Of a DNA stretch of 64,000 nt, positions 53,349 to 62,463 are shown one piece after another (within the stretch, counting starts at the first letter, position 1; each line of letters opens with the position of its first letter). The DNA is from Carthagonibacter metallireducens (lineage in GTDB: Bacteria > Gemmatimonadota > Gemmatimonadetes > Palauibacterales > Palauibacteraceae): NCBI GenBank assembly GCA_023554445.1, contig JAMJQQ010000026.1, positions 19,741 to 83,740 of the forward strand, in the 5' to 3' direction. The notes beneath the pieces are model-generated. The model had not been told where the DNA came from. It did not search any database and saw only the letters and a list, made by a program, of their open reading frames with translations. Position numbers and translations under genes: made by a program.

Positions 53349-53959
53349 GTCTGCGACTCGTTCTCGCTTCGGCGTCGCCCCGGCGCGCGGAGATTCTCAC
53401 CCGGCTGGCCCTCGCGCACACAGTTCGCGTACCGGAGACGCCGGAGACCGTGTTTCCCGGGGAGCTGCCTGCCGTGGCCGCGCGGCGGCTTGCCGTCGCG
53501 AAGGCGAAATCGGTTCGGGCAGAGCCGGCAGAGCTGCTGATCGCGGCAGACACGATCGTCGCCCTCGACGGTGAGCCTCTGGGCAAACCGGCTCACCCGG
53601 CGGAGGCAACCGAAACGTTGATGCGTCTCTCGGGCCGGGAGCACCACGTCTTCACGGGGCTGGCACTGCGCACAGGGTCGCGCACGGAGAGCGGAGTGGC
53701 CCGCACGGCGGTGCGATTTCGTCAGCTTGCTCGGGTCGAATGCGAGGAATACGTTGCCAGCGGCGAGCCCGCGGACAAGGCCGGAGCCTACGGGATTCAG
53801 GGACGCGGAGCGGCGCTCGTCGAGGGAATCGACGGAGACTTCTTCAACGTCATGGGGCTCCCGGTGCAGCTTCTCCTCCAGCTTCTCGGACGACACGGCT
53901 ACCGGTACGACTTCAAAGCGACAGTCCCCGTCTCTCCGGCGCCTGACGAGCGAAGATGA
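53345..53959 (+). CDS. maf: Maf-family nucleotide pyrophosphatase
   Basis: 204 aa. Typical Maf features: LVLASASPRRAEILTRL at the N-terminus, AADTIVALDGEPLGKP, the Glu of EYVASGEPADKAGAYGIQG, and GDFFNVMGLPV. Maf proteins hydrolyse modified or canonical nucleoside triphosphates. It is coupled to dtd upstream; glpK begins 22 nt downstream. Confidence 0.93.
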   Translation: MSLRLVLASASPRRAEILTRLALAHTVRVPETPETVFPGELPAVAARRLAVAKAKSVRAEPAELLIAADTIVALDGEPLGKPAHPAEATETLMRLSGREHHVFTGLALRTGSRTESGVARTAVRFRQLARVECEEYVASGEPADKAGAYGIQGRGAALVEGIDGDFFNVMGLPVQLLLQLLGRHGYRYDFKATVPVSPAPDERR

Positions 53960-53981
53960 CTGTGGCGTCGGCATCTCGACC

Positions 53982-55487
53982 GTGAGTCCCGCCGGGGCCG
54001 TCCTCGCGATCGACCAGGGCACGACCGGATCCAGGGCCATGCTCATGGATCATGGTGGTAACGTACTGGGAGCGGCCTACGAGGAGTTTCGCCAGTATTT
54101 CCCGGCGCCCGGACGCGTCGAGCACGACGCCGAACAGATCTGGGACTCGGTCATCTCGGTCGTGGGCCGGGCTGTAGCCGAGGCTGGCATCACCCCGAGT
54201 GCCGTGGCCGCGATCGGGATTACCAACCAGCGCGAGACGACGGTCGTCTGGGATCGCGCGACGGGGCGCCCGCTCGACCGCGCCATCGTCTGGCAGGATC
54301 GGCGGACGTCGGATCGTTGCGCCGAATTGCGAGCGCTCGGCTACTCGGAGATGATCCGAGAACGTACTGGCCTGGTTCTCGACCCCTATTTCTCGGCCAC
54401 GAAGCTCGAATGGCTCCTGCGCGAGAATACGGAGCTGCGTGACCGCGCCGCTGCCGGCGAAGCGTGTTTCGGCACGATCGACTCATGGCTGGTCTTCAAG
54501 CTCACCGGCGGGGCCATCCACGCCACGGACCACACCAACGCTTCCCGGACGATGCTCTACGGTCTCGAGGCTCGGGGCTGGGATCCCGAGCTGTGCGAGC
54601 TGTTCGGCGTGCCTGCCGGAATGCTGCCAGCCATCCACCCCTCCGCCGGCGTGATCGGTCGAACCGATCCCTCGCTGTTGGGAGCGGAGGTTCCGATATC
54701 CGGGATGGCGGGGGACCAGCAGTCGGCGCTCTACGGGCACGGAGGGTGGACGGCGGGGGATGCCAAGAATACCTATGGAACTGGAGCATTCCTGCTCCTG
54801 CACTGCGGCGACGAGCGCGGGACCGATGAGGAGGGCGTTCTCACCACCGTCGCCTGCGGTCCACGGGGCGAGCCCCAGTTCGCGAAAGAGGGATCGATCC
54901 TGGTGGCGGGCTCTGCCCTTCAGTGGCTGAGGGATGGACTCGGGCTGATCTCCGACTCGTCGGAGAGCGAGGCGCTGGCTCGCTGCGTCCCCGACACCGC
55001 TGGTGTCGTATTCGTCCCGGCGCTGGCCGGGCTGGGCACTCCGTGGTGGGAGCCGGACGCACGAGGGACGATTTTCGGCCTGACCCGCGGGACGGAGCGA
55101 GCCCACCTGGTCCGTGCCGCACTCGAGGCCATGGCCTGCGGAACGGTGGAGGTGGTCGAGGCCATGGCCCGCTCCACGACTGTCGAGCCGGGTCGGTTCC
55201 GGGCGGATGGCGGAGCGGCGAAGAATGACTGGCTCATGCAATTCCAGTCCGATCTGCTCGGGCTGGACGTGCACCGACCCGGGGCTACGGAGCTCACCGC
55301 GATCGGAGCTGCCGGGCTGGCAGGCGTGGGATGCGGTTTCTGGGATCGACCGGAGGACTTCCTCGATGCTCTCGGAGAGGGCCGGGTGTTTCGTCCCGGG
55401 CCCGAAGCAGCCGAGACGAGGCAGAGAGCCATGTCGGACTGGAAGAGGGCGATCCGGGCACTGCTGTCGTGGTCTGCGGACGATTGA
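53982..55487 (+). CDS. glpK: Glycerol kinase
   Basis: 501 aa from GTG 53982, the usual length. FGGY kinase motifs: AIDQGTTGSRAMLMD (phosphate loop), GITNQRETTVVWD, IVWQDRRT, GTIDSWLVFKLTGG, SGMAGDQQSALYGHG, NTYGTGAFLLLHCG and RADGGAAKNDWLMQFQSDLL. It phosphorylates glycerol to glycerol-3-phosphate. No glpF or glpD neighbours are seen; here it follows dtd and maf. Confidence 0.95.
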   Translation: MSPAGAVLAIDQGTTGSRAMLMDHGGNVLGAAYEEFRQYFPAPGRVEHDAEQIWDSVISVVGRAVAEAGITPSAVAAIGITNQRETTVVWDRATGRPLDRAIVWQDRRTSDRCAELRALGYSEMIRERTGLVLDPYFSATKLEWLLRENTELRDRAAAGEACFGTIDSWLVFKLTGGAIHATDHTNASRTMLYGLEARGWDPELCELFGVPAGMLPAIHPSAGVIGRTDPSLLGAEVPISGMAGDQQSALYGHGGWTAGDAKNTYGTGAFLLLHCGDERGTDEEGVLTTVACGPRGEPQFAKEGSILVAGSALQWLRDGLGLISDSSESEALARCVPDTAGVVFVPALAGLGTPWWEPDARGTIFGLTRGTERAHLVRAALEAMACGTVEVVEAMARSTTVEPGRFRADGGAAKNDWLMQFQSDLLGLDVHRPGATELTAIGAAGLAGVGCGFWDRPEDFLDALGEGRVFRPGPEAAETRQRAMSDWKRAIRALLSWSADD

Positions 55488-55506
55488 TCAGCCAGACGGA
55501 CGAAGC

Positions 55507-56010
55507 GTGACGCCGCCGCTCCGAGTCGGAATCATCGGTTCCGCGGAGGCGACCCCCGCGGGCAGGCAGATCGCTCACTCGATCGGTCGGGCACTCGCGC
55601 TCTCCGGAGCGGTCCTCGTCTGCGGCGGTGGAAGCGGAGTGATGGAAGCCGCCTCTGCGGGAGCATCCGAGGCTGGCGGAATAGTAATCGGGTTCCTGCC
55701 GGGTACGGACCCGCGGGCCAGAGCCGCCGGCGTCACGATTCCCGTCGCGACGGGTCTCGGCGAAATGCGTAACGGTCTGGTCGTACGGGCCTCTGAGGCT
55801 CTGATCGCGGTCGAGGGAGAGTGGGGCACCTTGAACGAGGCGGCCCTGTGCATGAAGATCGGCAGGCCGCTGATAGGCATACGGGACGGGCTTGGAGATC
55901 GATTTTCGATCGAGCGATTCGTGGAACCGGCCGCTGCGGCGGCCCGCGCTCTGGAACTCGCTTCGGCCAGCCGTCATTCGGGCGGCGACGCGAAGCACAT
56001 GAACGTTTGA
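55507..56010 (+). CDS. TIGR00725/LOG-family-like protein
   Basis: 167 aa from GTG 55507. Rossmann fold: VGIIGSAEATP, LVCGGGSGVMEAASAGASEAGG (in place of the LOG PGGxGTxxE loop), GLGEMRNGLVVRASEALIAVEGEWGTLNE. The fold is shared with cytokinin riboside phosphoribohydrolases and nucleotide-binding relatives. The exact activity is unknown. It lies 19 nt after glpK. Confidence 0.82.
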   Translation: MTPPLRVGIIGSAEATPAGRQIAHSIGRALALSGAVLVCGGGSGVMEAASAGASEAGGIVIGFLPGTDPRARAAGVTIPVATGLGEMRNGLVVRASEALIAVEGEWGTLNEAALCMKIGRPLIGIRDGLGDRFSIERFVEPAAAAARALELASASRHSGGDAKHMNV

Positions 56011-56025
56011 ACAGGCGGTGCAAAC

Positions 56026-56400
56026 GTGTACGCGGTTTACATATTCGGTGGGATTCTGGCGCTCCTTCTCGCGGCGGTGATCTTCGCGCCCATGGTGGAG
56101 CGGAAGAGCGTCAGGGAGGCGGAGGCGCCCACGCCGGAGGGCCGAAAAGCGAGGGCCCTCGACGCGCTGCGTGAGCTCGAGTTCGAGTTCGAGACGGGCA
56201 AGATGGCCGAGTCGGACTACCAGAAGCTGCGGGCGCACTGGGCGGCCGAGGCCATCGAGGCCAGGGACTCGCTCGGCGAGAGCTCCGGCTCGGATGTCCA
56301 GGCGGGAGACTGTCCCGTATGCGGGGCCGACCTGAAACCGGGCGCCCGGTTCTGTTCCCGCTGCGGTGAGTCGCTGGCGGACCCCGCCCCGGCCACCTGA
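56026..56400 (+). CDS. Small membrane protein with CcmI-like segment and zinc ribbon
   Basis: 124 aa from GTG 56026. One N-terminal membrane helix (VYIFGGILALLLAAVIFAP), a short helical segment LDALRELEFEFETGKMAESDYQKLR that resembles the N-terminal part of CcmI-type cytochrome assembly proteins, then a C-terminal zinc ribbon with four cysteines (CPVCGADL and CSRCGESL). It lies 15 nt after the LOG-like gene. Function unknown; no other ccm genes are in the window. Confidence 0.75.
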   Translation: MYAVYIFGGILALLLAAVIFAPMVERKSVREAEAPTPEGRKARALDALRELEFEFETGKMAESDYQKLRAHWAAEAIEARDSLGESSGSDVQAGDCPVCGADLKPGARFCSRCGESLADPAPAT

Positions 56401-56423
56401 TCGAAGCCAGGGTGAGGGATTCC

Positions 56424-57452
56424 GTGCGCCGCACCGTAGACCTGCGCAGCGATACCGTCACCCGGCCACCGCCCGGTATGCGCCGGGCGATGGCAGAGGC
56501 CGAAGTGGACGACGATGTTCTCGGAAAGGACCCGACCGTCGACCGGCTCGAGCGTCGAGTCGCCGAGTTGCTGGGAAAGCCGGCGGCGCTCTTCTTCCCT
56601 TCGGGCACGCAGGCCAATCAGGCTGCCATGTTCCTGCACACGCGTCCGGGCACAGAAGCCGTGTGCGAGGCCGAGTCCCACGTATTCCATTACGAGATGG
56701 CGGACGCCGCCTGGCTGTCGGGCGTGCAATTGAACCCTGTCGAGTCGGACTCCGGGCGGCTGACCGCAGCCGACGTCGCGCAGGCCATCCGGCCCGGCGA
56801 TCGTCACCACCCCGAGACGTCGCTGGTCTGGATCGAGAACACGCACAACATGCACGGCGGAGTCGTCGTTCCCGTCGAAGCGATGCGAGAGGTGCGATCG
56901 CTGGCCCGCGATCGCGGGTTGCCCGTGCATCTCGACGGAGCCCGGCTCTGGAATGCGGCCGCCGCCTCGGAGACCTCGCTCGGTGAATTCGCTGCGGAAG
57001 CCGATACGGTGATGGTCTGCATCTCGAAGGCACTGGGTTGTCCGGTCGGGTCTCTGCTCGCCGGCCCTGAGGAGCTGGTTGGAGAGGCCTGGTCGGTTCG
57101 GAAGCGGCTGGGTGGGGGCATGCGGCAGGTCGGCATACTCGCCGCCGCCGGTCTCTGGGCGCTGGAGAACGTTCTCCCGCGCCTGAGCGAGGACCACGCC
57201 AGGGCGCGGGCCCTGGCCGACGGGTGCCGCGGGATAGATGGCGTGGAGCCGCTCGAGCCCGCTACCAACATCCTGATGATAGATCTCACACGACCCGATC
57301 TCAGGGCCGGAGACCTGGCTGACCGACTGTCCGAGCGTGGCGTGATGCTGATCGCGACCTCACCGAAGAGGCTTCGGCTGGTCACTCATTTCGACGTGGA
57401 TGACGAGGGAATCGAATTCGCGCTCGAAGTGCTTCGCGACGAACTGGCCTGA
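56424..57452 (+). CDS. Low-specificity L-threonine aldolase
   Basis: 342 aa from GTG 56424, preceded by GAGGGA; GTG 56412 would add four residues. Conserved features: DLRSDTVTRPPPGMR, DDDVLGKDPTVDRLE, FFPSGTQANQAA, WIENTHNMHGG, HLDGARLWNA and the Schiff-base Lys in ISKALGCPVGS. It splits threonine (and related beta-hydroxy amino acids) into glycine and an aldehyde. Confidence 0.94.
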   Translation: MRRTVDLRSDTVTRPPPGMRRAMAEAEVDDDVLGKDPTVDRLERRVAELLGKPAALFFPSGTQANQAAMFLHTRPGTEAVCEAESHVFHYEMADAAWLSGVQLNPVESDSGRLTAADVAQAIRPGDRHHPETSLVWIENTHNMHGGVVVPVEAMREVRSLARDRGLPVHLDGARLWNAAAASETSLGEFAAEADTVMVCISKALGCPVGSLLAGPEELVGEAWSVRKRLGGGMRQVGILAAAGLWALENVLPRLSEDHARARALADGCRGIDGVEPLEPATNILMIDLTRPDLRAGDLADRLSERGVMLIATSPKRLRLVTHFDVDDEGIEFALEVLRDELA

Positions 57453-57477
57453 CCGGGCATCGGGCCTCACGCCTTGC

Positions 57478-57483
57478 TATATT
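57478..57483 (+). promoter_or_regulatory. Candidate extended -10 upstream of dodecin gene
   Basis: TTGC-TATATT-G: a good -10 with an upstream TGn, so an extended -10 promoter is likely. It is 51 nt before the start codon. Confidence 0.45.
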
Positions 57484-57533
57484 GAAGATTCTCGCCGCAC
57501 GACATGACGAAACCCGAACCATGGAGATGAAGA

Positions 57534-57737
57534 ATGTCCGTAGCAAAGGTCACCGAGATCACCGCCTCCTCGGAGAAGAGCTTCGAAGACGCTATCAGCC
57601 TCGGAATCGCTCGTGCCCACAAGACTCTGAAGCACATCAAGGGCGCCTGGATCAACGAGCAGACGGTCGAGATCAAGGATGGCAAGATCGCGACCTACAG
57701 GGTCAACATGAAGGTCACGTTCGTACTGGACGACTGA
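57534..57737 (+). CDS. Dodecin family flavin-binding protein
   Basis: 67 aa. Small dodecin fold: KVTEITASSEKSFEDAISLGIARA, then a helix, GAWINEQTVEIKDGKIATYRVNMKVTFVL. The Trp and Gln around AWINEQ are the flavin-stacking region. Dodecins form hollow dodecamers that store or buffer flavins. ATG 57534 has GGAG 7 nt upstream. A single-gene unit with its own candidate promoter. Confidence 0.95.
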   Translation: MSVAKVTEITASSEKSFEDAISLGIARAHKTLKHIKGAWINEQTVEIKDGKIATYRVNMKVTFVLDD

Positions 57738-57749
57738 AGTCGCTGGTTC

Positions 57750-57814
57750 GGCCGTTCCGTCGGGTTCGGCGGACGGCCTTCAGGAACACTCCAATCGGCC
57801 GCGGCCCCGGCCGA
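57750..57814. terminator. Two hairpins between convergent genes
   Basis: Hairpin 1 (57750-57778): GGCCG(T)TCCG against CGGACGGCC, nine pairs with one bulge. Hairpin 2 (57795-57814): TCGGCCG/CGGCCGA, seven pairs. No long T run on either side, but they sit just where the dodecin and HerA-like transcripts should end. Confidence 0.4.
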
Positions 57815-57841
57815 CGGGAGCATTATCCTCGGCCATTTCCC

Positions 57842-60367
57842 TCAGCGCAGATCTTCGTCCGCCTGCATTCCTGATCTTCCGGTGGGACTCTCCGGGTCGT
57901 CCGGCCGCCACGCGAGCGCAATCATCTCGACACCGATCTCGCTCTTCCTCGGAGCCAGGACCACTTCTTCCAACTTCAGCGATTCCGGGCTCCAGTCGGC
58001 TCGAGCGTGCTCGAGCTCATCGGCCAGTTCGATCTCGATCTCGCCCAGCTGGGCCTCGAGGTCCTCGATCTGTTTCTCTACCCGCTTCACGTCGTCCCGC
58101 TGACTCGCCGCTCTGCTCACCCGCCGTGCCGCAGTCGTGGCCTTCGACCCGGTGAGAGAGCGACCTCCCAGCAAGGTTTCGAGCAGGGTGGATCCGATGC
58201 CGACGAAGCTCTCGAGTTTCTGGGAATCGTATTGCGACTGTTCGCGGTCCAGCCTCGTGTGCGCCGCCTCGAGCTTCTTGTCGATCGATGCCACCTTCCG
58301 CCGGTACGTGTCCCTGATCTTCGAGACTGCCTCGCTACGCGCGCTTCGCGCCTCCTCCCGCGCTCGAACGCGGAATGCCGATTCCGACTCGCCGGGATTC
58401 GATGTCAGCTTCAGCGCCGGAATCCGATAGAGTCGCAACGGGCGCTCGCGGTACAGCCATGCCTTCAGCCGCGGCGGCCAGCTGCGGCGCTGCTTCGCGC
58501 CGATAGCCCGTGCCGGCACGGATGCGAACAGGGCCGGGTCCGGCGCCGGGTGGTCCAGGTCGGGAATCGACTGCAGTTCTGCCGCACCGGCCCAGGGATC
58601 GGAGTCGGAGGCGTCGTCGAGCGGTGAAAGGATCGCCACGTCTTCCCAGACATCCACGCCGAGTGATTTCCTCACGTAGTGCAGGTCGGCCAGGCCGAGC
58701 AGCGCAGGGCGCAGCACCGGTGGAGAGGCCTCGGTTCCCGACCCGAGTGGCGCCAGGAACACCTCGCGAAGCTCGGGAGGCACCATGGGACGATCAGATG
58801 CCAGGTCGGGCGCTGACCTCGCTCTGGCTGCATCGACCCGTCCGGATTCTGCTGTCTCGGGACCTGTCGCCGCTCCACGATCGCCAGAACTTCCGGTATG
58901 CGCCGCGGCTCCGGCTGACGGCTCCGATCTTCGACCTGCCATCAGGCGCCGGATTTCCGGACGGGTCAGGGGTCCCCGCAGATAGGACATCGCCCAGCGA
59001 GAGCGAATCAGCAGGGGTGCATCGGAATGTACGTTGCCGACCAGGAAGGTCCGCTTCTCCAGCCCCGAGAGGATCCGGTCCATTTGCTTGCGGTCGAGCC
59101 CGCCTTCGGTCGCGCCCGATGCGCTCTCGAGTCCGTCAATCACCTTTTCCTTGTCCCGTTCGGTCTGGAGGCGGCCCAGGAACCAGGTACCGGTGTTGCC
59201 GAGTCCCTTGTAGTCGAGGTCGACCGGGTTCTGCGTGGCCAGCACGATGCCCAGACCGTACGCCCTCGCCTGCTTCAGCAGGGTGAGCAGGGGGGATTTC
59301 GAGGGTGGGTTGCGGGTCGGGGGCAGGTATCCCATTACCTCGTCGATGTACAGGATCGCCCTGAGAGACGAGGTGCCGGGCTGTGAGCGCGCCCAGGAGA
59401 GGAGCTCGTTGAGCAGGAGAGTGACGAAGAACATCCGCTCCGGCTCGTCGAGGTGTGCGATGGAGCAGATCGCGATTCTCGGCTGGCCCTCCGGCGTCCA
59501 GAGCAGGGAAGGGATGTCGATCGGCGGCCCTTCCAACCAGCTTTCGAAGCCGGGGGCCGCGAGCAGGTTGTTCAGTGCCGTGGCGAGCTTGAATCTGTCT
59601 CGCTCGGGGAAGAACGACTCCAGATCGAGGACGCCAACTCGATCGAATCCCGGTGACTGGATGTCTCGGATCAGGGCACCGAGATCGAAGTCGCGCCCGG
59701 AAGTCCAACCGCGCTCGAGGATCCGGGACAGCAGGATGTGCTCGCGGCTGCGCATCGGTTCGGCGTCGATTCCGGCCAGCGAGAGCAGCCCGGAGACAGC
59801 CGCAGAGATCCGCTCCGTAAGTGCGTCCGCGTCAGCCAGGATCGACTCACCGGGTGCTTCGAAAGAGCGCAGAACGGCGATCGGCAAGCCGTGGCTGGCG
59901 CCCGGCGTGTAGATCGGAATGTCCACCGCCGCCCGAAGCCTCGCGATCCGGGCTCCGTCCTGCCCGGATCCCTCCAGTCCCTCACGCCACCTGTTCGCGG
60001 TGGCCTCGGCATAGTCGTCCGGTGACAATCCCTTCCTCTCGGCCTCCGCCTCGTCGATCCAGGGACGGAAGTCGCCCGGTTCGAGATCGGGGAAGGTGAG
60101 GAGGAGATTTCCGATGTCCCCCTTCGGATCGATGACGAGGGCCGGGATGCCGTCCAGTCCGGCCTCTTCGAGCAGAGTGACACAGAGGCCCGTCTTGCCA
60201 CTGCCCGTCATTCCGAGCACGACGGCGTGCGTCGTCAGATCCCCGGAATCATACATCCAGGGAGGTGTACCGGGCTCGTCGGCCTGAAGGCCGAGGTAGA
60301 ATTCCCCCAGCCCTTCGATGGCGCTGGCAGGGATGGCAGGGGAGGCGTTCCTGTCGTTTTCGGGCAT
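57842..60367 (-). CDS. HerA/FtsK-superfamily ATPase with C-terminal coiled coil
   Basis: 841 aa. Walker A GMTGSGKTG at residues 52-60, VIDPKGDIGNLLLTFP after it, Walker B ILYIDEVMG, then ATQNPVDLDYKGLGNTG, a HerA/FtsK-type hexameric ATPase core extending to about residue 480. A Pro/Ala/Ser-rich linker precedes a C-terminal part with a Lys/Arg/Glu coiled coil (KVASIDKKLEAAHTRLDRE...). HerA usually works with the nuclease NurA, which is absent here. It may load or move DNA or protein; the true role is unknown. Divergent from recA across 235 nt. Confidence 0.8.
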   Translation of the reverse strand: MPENDRNASPAIPASAIEGLGEFYLGLQADEPGTPPWMYDSGDLTTHAVVLGMTGSGKTGLCVTLLEEAGLDGIPALVIDPKGDIGNLLLTFPDLEPGDFRPWIDEAEAERKGLSPDDYAEATANRWREGLEGSGQDGARIARLRAAVDIPIYTPGASHGLPIAVLRSFEAPGESILADADALTERISAAVSGLLSLAGIDAEPMRSREHILLSRILERGWTSGRDFDLGALIRDIQSPGFDRVGVLDLESFFPERDRFKLATALNNLLAAPGFESWLEGPPIDIPSLLWTPEGQPRIAICSIAHLDEPERMFFVTLLLNELLSWARSQPGTSSLRAILYIDEVMGYLPPTRNPPSKSPLLTLLKQARAYGLGIVLATQNPVDLDYKGLGNTGTWFLGRLQTERDKEKVIDGLESASGATEGGLDRKQMDRILSGLEKRTFLVGNVHSDAPLLIRSRWAMSYLRGPLTRPEIRRLMAGRRSEPSAGAAAHTGSSGDRGAATGPETAESGRVDAARARSAPDLASDRPMVPPELREVFLAPLGSGTEASPPVLRPALLGLADLHYVRKSLGVDVWEDVAILSPLDDASDSDPWAGAAELQSIPDLDHPAPDPALFASVPARAIGAKQRRSWPPRLKAWLYRERPLRLYRIPALKLTSNPGESESAFRVRAREEARSARSEAVSKIRDTYRRKVASIDKKLEAAHTRLDREQSQYDSQKLESFVGIGSTLLETLLGGRSLTGSKATTAARRVSRAASQRDDVKRVEKQIEDLEAQLGEIEIELADELEHARADWSPESLKLEEVVLAPRKSEIGVEMIALAWRPDDPESPTGRSGMQADEDLR

Positions 60368-60533
60368 CTGTGGCTCCAGGATCTGCGTCGCCGGTGTCGG
60401 ATGGCCTGCATCGTCGCCCCGTGCCTCGATTCCGGCAAGCCGGTGAGAGAGCGTTGAAGTACACGATCGAACGTGATGTCCGGGGCACTTCGGGGCCGGC
60501 TTCGGTCAGCCCCTTGTTTGCGACCCGAACAAA

Positions 60534-60562
60534 TTGCGAAAGTCGGAGGGCCCCGATATACT
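60534..60562 (+). promoter_or_regulatory. recA promoter
   Basis: TTGCGA (60534-60539), 17-nt spacer, TATACT (60557-60562) followed by G, 40 nt before the recA ATG. No clear LexA-type palindrome overlaps it. Confidence 0.6.
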
Positions 60563-60602
60563 GCTTCGACCGACAACCGACCCCGCATTCGAGGACGACG
60601 CG

Positions 60603-61685
<1,083 letters not shown>

Positions 61686-61699
61686 GCCGGTAGCGGAGC

Positions 61700-62344
61700 G
61701 TGCCCACGATCACGACGCTCGATCCGGAGCGCCGCGAAGGCCGCATACGTCTGGCGGTCGATGGACGGGAAATCGGGACCCTGCCGGCTTCGTTCGTCCT
61801 CCAGCGTGGGCTTCGAACCGGCCAGCCGCTCGACGAGGCCGAGCTGGAGGCATTGCTCCGTGACGGAGCCGGCGCTCTTGCCATGGAGGCGGCTCTGCAC
61901 TGCCTGGCTTACCGTCCCCGCAGCCGGATGGAGCTCGAACGGCACCTCCGAAGGAAGTCTCACCCCCCGGACGCGATCCTGCACGCCATAAGCCGGTGTC
62001 AGAAGCTCGGGTACCTGGACGATGAGGCCTTTGCTCGTGCCTTCGTCAGGGACCGGATTCGACTGCGTCCTCGCGGCCGATTCCGGTTGCGTTCCGAACT
62101 GCGGGAAAGAGGCATCGCGCCCGATGTCGCGGACGCGTCCATCGAAGCCGCCTTCGAGGAGACGGGGGTCTCGGAGCAGGAACTGCTGCGCGGAATCGCA
62201 GAAGCTCGTGCGTTCCGGTTGAGGCAGGCCGAGCCGGCGTCCGCCCGCCGTCGACTCTCTTCCTGGCTGCTGCGCCGCGGTTTCTCACGCAGCGACGTTC
62301 GCCGCGTCGTCGAGGATCTCCTGCCTGAATCGGACCCCGAGTGA
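61700..62344 (+). CDS. recX: RecX-family regulator of RecA
   Basis: 214 aa from GTG 61700. After a ~60-residue N-terminal extension come RecX helical repeats: ALHCLAYRPRSRMELERHL, KLGYLDDEAFARAFVRDRI, GRFRLRSELRERGIA, and a third repeat near SSWLLRRGFSRSDVRRVV. RecX limits RecA filament growth. It is directly downstream of recA, the standard arrangement. Confidence 0.92.
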   Translation: MPTITTLDPERREGRIRLAVDGREIGTLPASFVLQRGLRTGQPLDEAELEALLRDGAGALAMEAALHCLAYRPRSRMELERHLRRKSHPPDAILHAISRCQKLGYLDDEAFARAFVRDRIRLRPRGRFRLRSELRERGIAPDVADASIEAAFEETGVSEQELLRGIAEARAFRLRQAEPASARRRLSSWLLRRGFSRSDVRRVVEDLLPESDPE

Positions 62345-62373
62345 CGCCGAATCGGATCGACCGGCCCGATCGA

Positions 62374-62402
62374 TTGTATACGTCGCACAGCCGGGTCATA
62401 TT
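62374..62402 (+). promoter_or_regulatory. Candidate alaS promoter
   Basis: TTGTAT (62374-62379), 17-nt spacer, CATATT (62397-62402), 61 nt before the alaS ATG. No T-box-like leader is visible in the short 5' region. Confidence 0.55.
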
Positions 62403-62463
62403 CAACGTTTGCGGCAAATCGGCCACGAAGACGCGAGACCCCGACCAGACCCATGCGGACGCG

